Shown: piece by piece, positions 50,749 through 59,548 of the stretch
Layout of the letters: each line of letters opens with the position of its first letter
Position numbering within the stretch: position 1 is the stretch's first letter
Assembly: GCA_036939355.1 (NCBI GenBank)
Contig: JALLAP010000025.1
Span: 1 to 64,000 of the forward strand
Direction: 5' to 3'
Origin: Thalassiosira profunda
Lineage: Eukaryota > Bacillariophyta > Thalassiosirophyceae > Thalassiosirales > Thalassiosiraceae
Length of the DNA stretch: 64,000 nucleotides
Made by a program: the position numbers and the translations under genes
Notes under the pieces: generated by a model
What the model was told of the DNA's origin: nothing
What the model saw: only the letters and a program-made list of their open reading frames with translations
The model's database searches: none

Positions 50749-52002
50749 ATGGACTGTGCATTCACCGTCAAGCTCTCCTACAAGGGCAAGTCCGCATCGC
50801 TGGACGGCATATCCCACCAGACGACCGCGGCCGAGCTGTTAGCGGAGGCACGGCGGGCCCTCGCAGTGGACGACGATACAATTTTGCGCCTCCTCTTCAA
50901 GGGGAAGACGGTTGCACAAGAAACGGTCGACGGTGCACCTTCCGAGGATGCAAATGAGCCGGCGTTTCCGGAGGGGACGAAGATCCCCAAAAGTGGAGCC
51001 AAAGTCATCGTGATGGGCACTGCTGCCACAGGTCTAGAGAAACTGAACTCGCAGAGATCCGATCCGTTGATGCGAGGCTTTGACGACGAGAAGAAGAAAT
51101 CTGCGGCATCCTCGGTCCTGTCGACGTACTGGGGCCCAAAACACGGCAACCAGCACAAGGAATACAAATTCTGCAGATTTCAGGAGTGCACCGACGCTTC
51201 GTTTGGATCCCGGCCCGGCGCGTCCACTCCCCATGCCTTTGCGGCTCGCACATTGTTGAAACAGTTGGCAAGCGACCCCGGCATCGTCGCAATACTGAAA
51301 TCGAGAGAACTGGTCGTGGGCACGCTGGGCGAGATGGACCCCATTGACGACAGACTGATGCAGAAGAAACAGCAGGAGGGGGCATGTTTGCTGGGCTACA
51401 ACACTAACCACGGTATGCGGATTGATATTAAACTGCGCACAGACGACCTGAGCAGGTTTCGGCCGTACAATGAACTGGCGTCTACGTTGATTCACGAGGT
51501 GTCGCACAATTGGGTCGGAGAGCATGATGTCGTCTTTTGGACAAACTATGGACAGATGCGGGTCGAATATCTGTGGACGCACGCGTTGTTGATGCGTGGC
51601 GGGGTGTTTGTGAATGGAAAGCGAACCGCGGCGCTGGCAGGGGTTGTGGACATGATATTATCGCCCATCAGCGGCAATGTTGCGCAAAGTGCAACTACAC
51701 CGACCGAAACGCAACTGATGGAGCACATTTGCAAATCGGTGATTGCCGAGCTGGCAAAAGAGATGGCACAGCACCGCCTTCCCGTGCAATTGGTGGCACC
51801 GGCGGTATTGACGTTTAGCCGAGAGTTAATGGCCGAAACGAAAGATGTCGTAGGTTTGGGTGCAGGAGGACAGCGGCTGGGCACGCATTCGTCCCGACCA
51901 AACGATGATGATGTAATTGCAGGGGCCACTGCCAGGGAGCGTGCTCTCGCCGCTGCAGAGAAACGGGCCCGGGATGCAAATGCAAAGGATAAGCCAAGCT
52001 GA
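50749..52002 (+). CDS. UBL-WLM (Wss1-like) zinc metalloprotease
   Basis: 417 residues from ATG 50749; the longer open frame upstream has a non-ATG start and is low-complexity. Residues about 1-90 form a ubiquitin-like domain (FTVKLSYKGKSASLDGI, ILRLLFKGKTV, IPKSGAKVIVMG). The WLM domain (about 125-335) contains the active-site motif STLIHEVSHNWVGEHD at about 247, the HExxHxxxxxHD form of Wss1/SPRTN-class enzymes. The C-terminal region is an alanine/arginine-rich helix. Wss1 cuts DNA-protein crosslinks with SUMO/ubiquitin and Cdc48. This UBL-plus-WLM layout is known in plant and protist homologs. A SUMO- or VCP-binding motif was not found, so the partner is open. Confidence 0.85.
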   Translation: MDCAFTVKLSYKGKSASLDGISHQTTAAELLAEARRALAVDDDTILRLLFKGKTVAQETVDGAPSEDANEPAFPEGTKIPKSGAKVIVMGTAATGLEKLNSQRSDPLMRGFDDEKKKSAASSVLSTYWGPKHGNQHKEYKFCRFQECTDASFGSRPGASTPHAFAARTLLKQLASDPGIVAILKSRELVVGTLGEMDPIDDRLMQKKQQEGACLLGYNTNHGMRIDIKLRTDDLSRFRPYNELASTLIHEVSHNWVGEHDVVFWTNYGQMRVEYLWTHALLMRGGVFVNGKRTAALAGVVDMILSPISGNVAQSATTPTETQLMEHICKSVIAELAKEMAQHRLPVQLVAPAVLTFSRELMAETKDVVGLGAGGQRLGTHSSRPNDDDVIAGATARERALAAAEKRARDANAKDKPS

Positions 52003-52118
52003 CAGTAGCAAGCGCATTTGCGCTTGAACCGAGTGCTGAATGAAAAAGTTACCCCATAAAATCAGTGCATATTCGATATGTCGCAACTGATACTGCAATG
52101 GCTGTTTTTCGTAGCGTC

Positions 52119-52846
52119 CTATCGAAGCAATGGTGTAACTGCCGACAGCTCTGCATCCTCTCCATCTGCGATGCTCTTATTTCTCGCAATAACAACACGC
52201 AATATCAGAGCGCTCCCTTGCACCGCCACGCCAGCACCATTCGACACCAGCACAAAAATATCGTATTTCACCAGAGGGGAGCTGTGAATCACCCACGCCG
52301 AACAGGTGGCAAACATGCATGCATTCATTACTGCGCTCCCCATCAACTTTGCATTTCTTTCGCGATAGGCTTGTCTCATAGTTGGCAGAGGGTAAGTGCA
52401 CATCATCACGCCGACAGTCGCCGCGATCGTTGAGGAAAGGTTGGGCATCCCCCGTATCGTCAGCAATCCCAGCAACATCAGCATCATCGCCATTGTGTAT
52501 TGCATCCGCCATTGCCATCTCAAGCTACCATCGGGTGAGACTTTGAAGGGATATCGTAGAGCGTCGACCACAATAATCCTAATAAAAATCCGGCAAGGTT
52601 GGGTATAAACAGCGTCCGCCTTGCAAAGTGATGGGCATAGATGGCAAACAGGAAGCACTGCAGCATCTGCGTCGTCAATGCGAGGGGCGGCATCTCGATC
52701 TCGATGGCGCCATCGCTGGCGCCAGATGCACCGTCGAAGTGGCTCGGGAAGAGGGCGGGTAAAAAAACTGTTGCGGGCGAGGCGAAAGTGATGATTGGAA
52801 GGAGGGTGCAGAGCACGTTGAGGAGGGCCAGCCACGTCCACATCAT
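52119..52846 (-). CDS. SWEET-family sugar transporter, frameshifted
   Basis: Two overlapping frames encode the two halves of a SWEET (MtN3/saliva) transporter. Frame 1 from ATG 52846 gives helices 1-3 (LLNVLCTLLPIITFASPATV, MLQCFLFAIYAHHFARRTLF, IPNLAGFLLGLLWSTLYDI). The other frame supplies helices 4-7 (MAMMLMLLGLLTI, STIAATVGVMMCTYPLP, AVMNACMFATCSAWVIHSS, DIFVLVSNGAGVAVQGSALI). The switch lies near 52540-52550, in the linker around ATATCCCTTCAAAG, where one base appears lost. No GT-AG intron of normal length bridges the frames. Sequence error or a recent pseudogene are the likely explanations. SWEETs move sugars along their gradient across plasma or vacuolar membranes. Confidence 0.65.
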
Positions 52847-53070
52847 GTTGATTGATGCGGGGAGGGCGGCGCCAGTAGTGAGGCGAGCGGCGGTTCTTCG
52901 CCTCGTCAGCGCCTCGCTCGCCGCGCCTCTCTCGCCGCCGCGCGTGCCCCCCCCCCCGCGACGGATCTTTCTACTGAGGAATCACTACGAACATTTGGAC
53001 GGAATCTTTTCTCTCCCTCCCTTCTCTTCTCGCCCTCGTTGGGTGGGGCACGACACCTTACCTTGCAACG

Positions 53071-55084
53071 ATGCTCCGCCGAGCCCTCTTCCTCGCCCTC
53101 GGGGCGCTGACGGCCGAGGCATACCGCGTGGCAATTATTGGCGGAGGCATCAGTGGCAGTTTTGCCGCCAAGTATCTGGCCGATGTGAGTTGAGCATTTA
53201 TCTTGTGCACTGCGAGTGATGGCGCGCTCCGTTGATGTCTCACTTCACCTGTACCATCCGCCCACATTGCAGTACGACTCCAACCATCGGGGTGATGGTG
53301 GCAATGCTAGAGATTGCCTGTTAGAGGAAATCGTCGTGTACGACGTCTCTCCGCCCCCGGCTGGTTTCTCCGATGCCGAGACATCAAATGCAGAGAGCGA
53401 TGGGTTGCGATCAACGTCCGATCCGCGCCCTCCCAACTATCAGGGGAGCCGCGTCGCCTCCGTTACACTGCAAGATGGGAGCGTCGTGGAGCTGGGAGCA
53501 TCGATCATATACGAGGGCAATAGGCTGGTCGTCGATACCATCAACGGAGATCCGGCGCGGTTGAAGAAGGGCAAACCGATGGGCACTGGAAAGAAGGACC
53601 CCGCCGCGGATGGAAAGGGGAAGAGAGCGCCCAAGGGGCTGGGGATATACCATGGCGACGGGGAGTGGCTGGTGGACACATCTCTCTTCTCGCAGTATCC
53701 TTCGTTTCTGCAAAAGGTGTTGACGCCCCTCTACTTCCTCTATCGATACAACTTTGACTACTTTCGTCTGCGGGGCGCGGTGAAGCAGGCAATCCGCTCC
53801 TTCGACGATGTCTACGCTCTTCTGAACGATACCCAACACGAGGTGACGTACTTTCAGGCTCCGATGGACATGTGGAGTGCGGTGGGTCTGGGAGGTCTCG
53901 CGGGGATACCGTTCCACGACTTCCTCGATGGCTTGGGGATGTACCGCGATGCCAGTCTGGAGCTTGAGAGTGGCAACGATAGCAGCAATGGACAGAGTTG
54001 GTGGGATTGGCGGAGCTACTTCCCTGGGATGGGATGCATGCGATCGGAATTGGTGACCGCGATGACGCTCAACACGTACAACGCCGATCTGAACTCGATG
54101 AACGGCCTGGTGGGTTTGGTGTCGTACGTTCCGGCGGGAGGCGAGCTCTTTTCGATTGAAGGAGGCAATTATCAGCTGATGGAGTCGGCGTTGCATCAAG
54201 CGAGGAAGATATACAACGCGTCTACATGCAACGCCTCGCCGGAACGGATACAAAGGCACCAGAAGAAGATCACTGCAGTCGTGGCCGGCGAAAGTTCGAT
54301 GCAACTATACGCAGACGAAGAATTATTGGGAGAGTTCGACGTTGTCATCCTCGCTGCGCCATTGCAGCAATCTCGGATACGATTTATGGTCGAAAGCCCG
54401 ATGGGCATGGATGGAGCAATCTTGCACGACATGCCTCTCGGCGGCATACATGCAAATTCGGATTCGTCTTCGCCCGACGCTGCCACGAACGAGAATGGGG
54501 AGCATTCGTTTGCTCCGTCACTACCTTCGAGTGCGACAGTGCCCTACACGAGCGTCGTCACGACCCTCGTCAGCAATGCCACGCTGAAAGCAACTCACTT
54601 CGGACTGCCTGCCGACGGACCTTGGCCGCGATCTGTATTAGTGTCGGAGCGTGGAAAGCAAATGGAGGACGGGCTAACAACTCTCACCATCCTATCAATC
54701 GAGGAAGGATTGATGAAGACATTCTCTTCCGAAACGTTAAGTGTGGAGAAGAGGAACATGCTCTTTGGTCCAGATCACACAGTCGAGTACGTGCAAGTGT
54801 GGGGCGGAGGAGAAGGCGGCGAGTACGGAGGTGCAACTCCTAACTTTGGAGGTGGAACGAATTCGGAATCTCTGCCCTACCTTTTGTACGACGGATCGAA
54901 ACACTGGGGTAAGGGCGAGGCCTCGGGCGACGGCCCTGCGTTGTATTATGTCAATGCTATTGAGAGCGCAGTTGCAGCAATCGAAATCAGCGCCCTTGGT
55001 GCCAAGTCGACGGCGAAGCTGGTGGCAAGACGGTTAGGAATGATTGGGCCTCAAACGGGTGATGAAGGCCACGAAGAACTTTAG
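53071..55084 (+). CDS. Prenylcysteine-oxidase/lyase-like flavoprotein
   Basis: Two exons, 53071-53184 and 53273-55084, joined across an 88-nt intron (GTGAGT donor, TGCAG acceptor), give 641 residues. A signal peptide ([17 protein letters not shown]) runs into the FAD dinucleotide motif [19 protein letters not shown], ending exactly at the splice site. Further prenylcysteine-oxidase features are [23 protein letters not shown], a large central region with [20 protein letters not shown] and [20 protein letters not shown], and [15 protein letters not shown]. The family oxidises farnesyl- or geranylgeranyl-cysteine to free cysteine and an aldehyde in lysosome-like compartments. Length exceeds animal enzymes through loops rich in S/D/E. 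Family is well supported, substrate inferred. Confidence 0.83.
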
Positions 55085-55170
55085 GCGGTAGCGATAAGTC
55101 CTACCAGCCCGACATTCATTAAGGTATATTTCTCATTCCACCGCACGCATTCTCCATTCCACCAACACAT

Positions 55171-57101
55171 TTACCAGGCTACAACCACTGACGCAGTTAC
55201 GAACAAAGTAACAGCCACATTGACCGCAGATGCGGCAACTGCCGACGAAGTGGGCCCTTCCGTAGGCTTCGGGGTGGGGCTGGGCGTCTCGATGGCGTCA
55301 GGCGTTGCAGCTGTCGTAGTAGCACCGGCAATTGTTGCAGCCGTCGTCGTGGCACCTGCAATCGTCGAACCGGTCGTGGTGACGGCACTCACACAGCTTC
55401 CATCAGGATCGTCGAGGGGCTCAATGGTCCGAACGTCCGAAGTCGGGTCCATGAACGGAAAGAGAAAACTCATGGTGCACTGAGCCCCCGATTCCGCGTG
55501 CGTTCCGCTCGGCTGAAGAGAAGGCACGATATCCTCAATCAACGTGAGATGGGCATACTCCGTCGTGTTCGGGACATTCTCGTAGGGAATAATCTCGTCT
55601 TCCGGGGAGTGGCAAATAACCACGGGGTAGTCAAACGACTCCAAGATGTCAATCAAGTCGTTCTCCATGATCGCTTCGCACAGGCTATTGACTCCTTCGG
55701 TCTTGAACTCCGAGTTGCACGGATCATTGTCTCCATCCTCAAAGGAGCTCTGGAGGAGTATCGTAGAACGATGCAGATTTCAGTGACACGTTCGCATCAT
55801 TCATCGAACTAGCAGCCGGGACTGACTTACCACGACCATGTCAACATATTCTTCATTCATGATGTCAGATTGCCTCCCCTCCGAAGCTGGCGGGCCCGGC
55901 ATCAGCATGGCCATCTCCTCGTAGCCGATGCCTGCCTTTGCCCATTCGCGGACGTCCTTCAAAGGGTCCGTCGAGTCGAGATATTCATCGTTAGCAAACT
56001 CCGACGATGCGCCGGTATTCACCAAATCTACGTTCGTCGACGAATAGGCGTTGCCCAACCGAGCGGCGAACATCGGGAAGGTGTAAGTATTTTCGTACAT
56101 ATCCACAATGTCTTTGTACAGGAGAGAGAGAATGAGACAGGTGCGTTCAGCAGATTGGCAATTTGGCGGCATCTTCAAGCTGTTTACTCACTCATTTTCA
56201 ACTCAGTGCTCATCTTCACAGGAGCCCCTGCAACAGCCGTGTAGGTGTGCACCCAGCCATCCATCAGCATATCGACGGCGTGGGCAATGGCAGTGGTAGC
56301 ATAGCCCGCTTCAGAAAAGCCCATAATGGCCACCCTCTTGTCCAGCTCGGTGCAAGTGTACTCCTTCTCGAGCATATCCTGCGTCTTGAGAAGAAGCGGC
56401 ACCGCAGATGCCTGGTACACTGCCGCGACGACGTAGCTTCGGATGCCCTCCCAATCTTCCCCATTTCCGATGACGTCCGGGATGATCGTGTACGTCCCTG
56501 CCGAGCTCGTGGCCAGCGCCGTCACAGTCTGGGGCGGACTCTGCGCGACGTTGGCCGGCCAAGTCTCCGTCGGGGCCAGGAACGGGTTCGGCTCAGTCGA
56601 GAAGTTGTAAATCGTCGCTGGGACCTTGCCCACGATGGGCTCCTTGGTGTCCGGATCGATGGGCTCCAGCAGCAATCCCGACATGGTCCTCCCCGCGGCG
56701 AAGCTCCCTGCGGCGCAGTAGGGCATCGTCTCGCTCGCCAGGGCGTTGTTGGTGCTCTCGAAGAGCTCGTTCGCCTCCTCGCAGGACGTGCATATCTTGT
56801 GCGCGCGCACGTCGTACTGGACGATGCTCTCCATCTGACTGCTAAGAGTGTCGCCCAGCTCGCCGAGCTCCAGTGCGTCGATGATGCCCTGGAGGATGGC
56901 CAGGATGACCTCCTTCGTGATGATGTTGTCCGGAAAGTCAGATGGAATTGGCTCGTTGCAGGCGCGCAATCCGCCCGGGGGCAGCGTGAGCACGGGCAGC
57001 TCCGTCAGGGGCTCCGGCGTCTGCGCGCGACGTTGCTGGATGCGCCCCGCCACCGGGGACGCGGCCGCGGCCAGGAGGAGGAGGAGGCCCTTCATCATCA
57101 T
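55171..57101 (-). CDS. Secreted alpha/beta hydrolase with GPI-like tail
   Basis: Three exons, 57101-56192, 56111-55831 and 55749-55171, give about 589 residues. The second acceptor (AAAG) is the least certain boundary. The N-terminus is a signal peptide (GLLLLLAAAASPVAG). The nucleophile elbow VAIMGFSEAGYATTA (GxSxG) identifies an alpha/beta hydrolase; later CHSPEDEIIPYENVP and GTHAESGAQC supply candidate acid and His. The C-terminal ~90 residues are a T/A-rich stalk with TIAGATTTAA repeats, a PT-rich piece and a final hydrophobic helix, as in GPI-anchored proteins. It resembles secretory lipase/esterase-type hydrolases. The substrate is unknown; surface anchoring is inferred. Confidence 0.72.
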
Positions 57102-57410
57102 CGTTGGGGTTGCTTAGGGACCGACGGCAGACTTGTGGGGTGGGAGGCTAGAGTGGGAGGGGAGCCGCCGACCAAATCAAAGCAAAGGATCGTGCAAAAG
57201 TGCCGCCAAGATACTTTCTGCCCGACTAACTGAGTCGCGTAGTTTGATACTGAATCCTCCGTATATTTGCAGTAGGACCCTCATTTAGTTGGTCGCGCGC
57301 GGCGGATTTGGATCTTTCTGAGACTCAAGCTTTGCTCCACCGAGCGACGAGGTTGAAGAGGTATGGTAGGTGCAACCAACCACAACCCCCTCCCTCAGCG
57401 CAACCCAACG
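57102..57410. promoter_or_regulatory. Head-to-head region, hydrolase / cysteine-repeat gene
   Basis: About 310 bases between divergent starts of two genes for predicted secreted, GPI-like-anchored proteins. Co-expression from a shared promoter is plausible. An in-frame ATG at 57363 precedes the chosen start of the right-hand gene. Confidence 0.4.
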
Positions 57411-58322
57411 ATGCAGCTGCCCGTCGCCATCATCGCCGCCGCCCTCGTGGGCATCGCCTCCGCCAAGGACCCCCCGGCGGCTAGCCGCCCCGCGCGGAAG
57501 CGATCGCAAATCAAGCACCAATCGAAGGTCAAGACCGACGAAGCATTCGATCCATTCTTCGGGCGCAAGTTGAAGAAGGAAACGCAGCCTCCTCGCGGCC
57601 TCCTGGGCGAAGACTACTGCACGTGGGGCTTCGACTACGAGTGCTACGCCGAAGGGAAACCTGCGTGCTGCTTCGACGACTCGGAGTGCCCCGAGGAGCA
57701 GCCTCCGTGCGACCTCTCGATGTCCATGTCGATGCCCCGCCCCATCGCGGGAAAGAGCTATTGCACGTGGAGCCCCGAATACACGTGCTACGCCGACGGA
57801 TGGCCCGAGTGCTGCGGCTCGGACGAGGAGTGTCCCGAAGAGCGCCCGGGCTGTGACATCGACGGGGCGAGCTATTGCACCTACTCTCCCGACGATGAGT
57901 GCTACGCCGACGGGTGGCCCGCGTGCTGCGGGTCCAACGAGACTTGCCCCGAGGAGCAGCCTCCCTGCGAGATCGCCGGGGCGAGCTACTGCACCTGGTC
58001 CCCCAACAAGGAATGCTACGCCGACGGGTGGCCCGCGTGCTGTGGGTCCAACGAGACTTGCCCTGAGGAGCAGCCTCCCTGCGACATCGACGGGGCAAGC
58101 TACTGCACCTGGTCTCCTGACGAGGAATGCTACGCCGACGGGTGGCCCGCGTGCTGCGGGTCCAACAACGAGACTTGCCCCGAGGAGCAGCCTCCGTGCG
58201 ACGTGGTACCGGACGCTAGTAATGACGTCGGGATACTGGAGGATGGCTCGTCCTCCTCTTTCGTGGGTGCGGCGACCGCGCTGTGCGCGATGGCTGGGTC
58301 GGTGTTTCTTTTGCCCATGTAA
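57411..58322 (+). CDS. Secreted cysteine-rich protein with five tandem modules
   Basis: 303 residues. Start 57411 is chosen because the paralog at 59113 starts at the same point of the shared signal peptide (AAALVG.ASAKDP). After a basic propeptide-like segment (RPARKRSQIKHQ) come five 38-residue modules of pattern YCTW...CYADGWP.CCGS...CPEEQPPCD, each with six cysteines, probably three disulfides. The first module is the most diverged and is followed by an SMSMSMP spacer; modules 3-5 are nearly identical. The C-terminus is a hydrophobic helix after a serine run (GPI-like). No catalytic residues. A cell-wall or frustule-associated, ligand-binding or structural role is inferred. Confidence 0.75.
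   Translation: MQLPVAIIAAALVGIASAKDPPAASRPARKRSQIKHQSKVKTDEAFDPFFGRKLKKETQPPRGLLGEDYCTWGFDYECYAEGKPACCFDDSECPEEQPPCDLSMSMSMPRPIAGKSYCTWSPEYTCYADGWPECCGSDEECPEERPGCDIDGASYCTYSPDDECYADGWPACCGSNETCPEEQPPCEIAGASYCTWSPNKECYADGWPACCGSNETCPEEQPPCDIDGASYCTWSPDEECYADGWPACCGSNNETCPEEQPPCDVVPDASNDVGILEDGSSSSFVGAATALCAMAGSVFLLPM
57739..58200 (+). repeat. 114-bp tandem repeats encoding cysteine modules
   Basis: Four units with a period of 114 bases (one of 117) follow the diverged first module. Units beginning near 57865, 57979 and 58093 share long identical stretches such as GACGGGTGGCCCGCGTGCTG, indicating recent expansion or gene conversion. Confidence 0.75.
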
Positions 58323-58615
58323 ACGAGCTGCAACAAGCTCGATGTTTGCGCAAATGTGATGTATGATGTGTATGTAATCGGGGAAGGACGCCACCAGATG
58401 AATAACAAGCCAAAAGTCATAAAGCAACAATTCTGTGTCAACATAATGTTTATTCGCTTCACTTGCACTCTCTCGCAAGAGAGGCCAAGACACATCATAG
58501 CTGCCGCACAAACCCATGCAGAGGTATGTTCAACCTGCTCAATGTGTCTAGCCCTCTGCTCAACCCACATTCATATATTACATTCCCATACCTACGCAAC
58601 ATATAGATGACACAT

Positions 58616-59113
58616 CTACAAGGAGGCCAAGACGGCCGATCCGGCCACCGCGCAAACCGCGGTCGCCACGCCCAAGGACGCAGCGCCCGACGGAGGTGAA
58701 CGAGTCGTGGCCGTGGGCCCGGGGGTCGGGTTGGGAGTCGGCGGGAGCGTGATCTCGCACTCCGGACGCTCCTCGGGGCACTCCACCGCGTCGTCGCTGC
58801 AGCAGCTCGGCCACCCGGTTTCGTAGCAGGTGTAGTTGGGGCCCCACGTGCAGTAGCTCTCCCCGGGCATTGATGGCATGGACTTGTCCTCGTCCGGCAT
58901 GGACATTTGGAGCTCGCGCTGGGCCAGCTTCTTGTTCTCCAGCTTGCGATCGGAGAGTCCGAGGAAGGGATCGTACGCCTCGTCGGCCTTGACCACCTTC
59001 GATGGGAGCTTGGCGTTCGATCGCTTCCGCGCGGGGCGGCCGGCGGCCGAGGGATCCTTGGCGGAGGCGACGCCGACGAGGGCGGCGGCGAAGACGAGCT
59101 GAACGATCTGCAT
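58616..59113 (-). CDS. Secreted cysteine-rich protein, single module, paralog of the 57411 gene
   Basis: 165 residues from ATG 59113. The signal peptide (MQIVQLVFAAALVGVASAKD) and following basic segment (GRPARKRSNAKLPSK, DEAYDPF) match the 57411 protein closely. It has only one cysteine module (SYCTWGPNYTCYETGWPSCC then CPEERPEC), then a PTPNPTPGP linker and a C-terminal hydrophobic tail ending VAGSAVLASL. The two genes are convergent, 293 bases apart, so they arose by an inverted local duplication followed by module gain in one or loss in the other. Confidence 0.72.
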   Translation of the reverse strand: MQIVQLVFAAALVGVASAKDPSAAGRPARKRSNAKLPSKVVKADEAYDPFLGLSDRKLENKKLAQRELQMSMPDEDKSMPSMPGESYCTWGPNYTCYETGWPSCCSDDAVECPEERPECEITLPPTPNPTPGPTATTRSPPSGAASLGVATAVCAVAGSAVLASL

Positions 59114-59548
59114 GTTGGGATGGAGACGCGACAGCGACGACGGCAAAGGCTGGGTCGGTCAGGTTGAAATGAGGCCGTGTGTTGCCGCGTTGGGGCTGGG
59201 CTCGCGCACCCTTGCTTGTGATGGATGGACCGTGCGTGCGGGAAAATTTGCCGCCGCCGGCGTTGAGCGCGACAGTGTGCACAAGCGACAGAAAGAGCGA
59301 TTCCCGAGAATCAGTGGTGAACCTGGGCGGAGATTCCCGAGACTCTCCCCAGAATCGAGTCAGAAAAATAATCGTCTCGGCCCTCGCACAATGACGAGGG
59401 ACCGCCGCGGCCGCCCATTCCTCCTCCGGCGCCCACCGACCGAGCACCCAATACGGCACGGCCCAGCGGAGATCCCATTCCGTGCAGTGAGAGCTTGATC
59501 GCCCGCGCGCCTGCCTCGTCGGCCGCGTTCCCTCGGACACAAGATATT
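59114..59548. promoter_or_regulatory. Head-to-head region, cysteine-module / Clp genes
   Basis: About 435 bases with no supported gene. GATTCCCGAGA-type sequence occurs twice (near 59300 and 59333). It contains the 5' ends of both divergent genes. Confidence 0.4.
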
